From Acidimicrobiia bacterium (GTDB taxonomy: Bacteria; Actinomycetota; Acidimicrobiia; Acidimicrobiales; SKKL01): DNA of 64,000 bases. Under the pieces are notes generated by a model that had not been told where the DNA came from, made no database searches, and was given only the letters and a program-made list of their open reading frames with translations. A program made the translations under genes and the position numbers. Below are positions 62,743 to 64,000 of the stretch, one piece after another; positions within the stretch are counted from its first letter, which is position 1, and each line of letters opens with the position of its first letter. The stretch lies in the NCBI GenBank assembly GCA_041676705.1, contig JBAYRL010000008.1:1-64000 (forward strand), read 5' to 3'.

Positions 62743-63639
62743 CTACAAGCCTCGCACAACCTCAACCATCAAGTTGCCAGCTTCAGTGGGGTTGTTCCCC
62801 ACCTGGGCGCCAGCTGCTTTTAGGGCGCTCATCTTGGCATCGGCGGTACCTTTACCACCAGAAACGATGGCCCCAGCGTGGCCCATCTTCTTGCCAGCAG
62901 GAGCAGTGACCCCAGCAATATAAGAAACAACCGGCTTGGTCATTTCATTGGCGATATATTCGGCCGCTTCTTCTTCAGCTGAACCACCAATTTCACCGAT
63001 CATCATGACCGCTTTGGTGTCGGGGTCAGCTTCGAAAGCTTTCAGACAGTCGATGAATGAAACCCCTGGCACTGGGTCACCGCCAATACCAACACAGGTG
63101 GTAACACCAATATCGTTTAGTTTCAGTTCGTAAAGAGCCTGATAGGTAAGCGTGCCCGAACGGCTAACAATGCCCACCGCGGCTTCGCCTTCAACCGGAG
63201 CTTTAGCAATATGGCCAGCGGTAATACCGATGTTGGCTTTACCAGGGCTAATGATTCCAGGGCAGTTAGGGCCCAACAACATAACGTTGGGGAAATCACG
63301 CTTCAACTTGTTGTAAAACCAAGCCTCATCTTGGGCGGGCACACCTTCGGTGATCGCCACAATAAACTCGACGCCAGCTTCGGCGGCTTCCATTACAGCG
63401 CCACTCACGCCGGGTGCCGGAATAAAAATACAAGAGGCATTGGCACCGGTAGCAGCCACGGCTTCGCTCATGTTGGCGAACACGGGAATGCCTTCCACGT
63501 CGGTACCAGCTTTTTTAGGGTTGGTGCCACCCACGACCTGGGTGCCATATTCCCGATTCAACAAGCCATAGAAACGGCCTTGGCTACCAGTTAAACCTTG
63601 GTAGATAACTTTGGTGTTTTCGTCAACAAAAATGCTCAT
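62743..63639 (-). CDS. sucD: Succinyl-CoA synthetase alpha subunit
   Basis: 298 residues. GLTGSQGRFYGLLNREYGTQVVGG (CoA-binding), LLGPNCPGII, GIVSRSGTLTYQ, GIGGDPVPG and the phosphorylated histidine in KKMGHAGAIV. Makes ATP or GTP from succinyl-CoA in the TCA cycle. Ten bases downstream of sucC. Confidence 0.95.
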   Translation of the reverse strand: MSIFVDENTKVIYQGLTGSQGRFYGLLNREYGTQVVGGTNPKKAGTDVEGIPVFANMSEAVAATGANASCIFIPAPGVSGAVMEAAEAGVEFIVAITEGVPAQDEAWFYNKLKRDFPNVMLLGPNCPGIISPGKANIGITAGHIAKAPVEGEAAVGIVSRSGTLTYQALYELKLNDIGVTTCVGIGGDPVPGVSFIDCLKAFEADPDTKAVMMIGEIGGSAEEEAAEYIANEMTKPVVSYIAGVTAPAGKKMGHAGAIVSGGKGTADAKMSALKAAGAQVGNNPTEAGNLMVEVVRGL

Positions 63640-63649
63640 GTGGGCTTCC

Positions 63650-64000
63650 TCAGTTTCCGGCTAGAGCCACGGCACGCTCGGCAGCCGACAGCATGGTTGG
63701 TTCCATATGCAACTTCTCGCCAAGGTGGGGCTGCAATATGGCCCGACCTTCCTCAGCGTTGGTGCCGTCTAGGCGCACCACAATCGGCACATCAATGTTG
63801 ACCCGCGAAAGAGCGGTCACAATACCGTTGGCCACTTCCTCGCCTTTGGTGATACCACCAAAGATGTTAATAAAGATGGACCGTACGTTGGTGTCGTTGG
63901 TGATGACCTCTAAGGCACCCGCCATCACGTCGGCGTTAGCGCCGCCACCAATATCTAGGAAGTTCGCTGGTTTGCCACCAACCTGGTTCACAATGTCGAG
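63650..64000 (-). CDS. sucC: Succinyl-CoA synthetase beta subunit, C-terminal part
   Basis: 117 codons are visible; the 5' end is beyond the window. NFLDIGGGANADVMAGALEVI, FINIFGGITKGEEVANGIV and VVRLDGTNAEEGRAIL are typical of the CoA-ligase domain of SucC. The frame runs unbroken to the window edge. Confidence 0.95.
   Translation of the reverse strand, partial: LDIVNQVGGKPANFLDIGGGANADVMAGALEVITNDTNVRSIFINIFGGITKGEEVANGIVTALSRVNIDVPIVVRLDGTNAEEGRAILQPHLGEKLHMEPTMLSAAERAVALAGN

Overview
The window is chromosomal DNA of a moderate-GC actinobacterium. Two WhiB regulators, a UPF0182 membrane protein, a DivIVA-type polar scaffold, a YlbL-like PDZ/S16 protease, a DUF2342 metalloprotease and formiminotransferase next to tatA together suggest class Acidimicrobiia. 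That placement is inferred from gene content; no rRNA is present.

1-11123 looks like the right-hand part of an integrated element. It opens with the right end of an IS256-type insertion sequence (1-120). It then holds a long, atypical serine-recombinase-like gene, two divergent operons (60-aa protein + OGG-fold protein; DUF6308 protein + DUF5925-type AAA ATPase), two small accessory genes and an excisionase/tyrosine-integrase pair. The integrase pair lies beside an initiator tRNA (11124-11200, minus), whose 3' end faces the element. The left attachment site is not in view. The two divergent operons carry the same 30-nt hairpin directly before their Shine-Dalgarno sites. All eight differences between the two copies preserve base pairing, and no such regulatory element is known to me. 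The four genes are the best candidate here for an undescribed system.

11303-14488 is an AT-richer MacAB/LolD-like export operon: lipoprotein, ATPase, adaptor and FtsX-like permease. The adaptor is split by an in-frame TAA.

14627-34937 is a cell-envelope and housekeeping stretch. It holds UPF0182, a DivIVA protein with a phage MuF-like C-terminus, a PDZ/S16 protease, a HEAT protein, an enoyl-CoA hydratase, bioY, mreB, moaE, a catalytically dead HtrA-like protein, an epimerase, a DUF2342 protease, an MFS transporter, an M48 protease, two whiB genes, tatA and a formiminotransferase.

34938-41641 has a MoxR-like ATPase/VWA/SGNH operon and a divergent family 2 glycoside hydrolase. 41756-64000 is central metabolism: sdhCAB, mdh, icd and sucCD for the TCA cycle; metF, folD, purH and purN for one-carbon and purine metabolism. 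Among these lie nhaA, a DUF2236 oxygenase, an SCP2-like protein, a heterodimeric ABC exporter, an aldehyde dehydrogenase and two overlapping secreted proteins.
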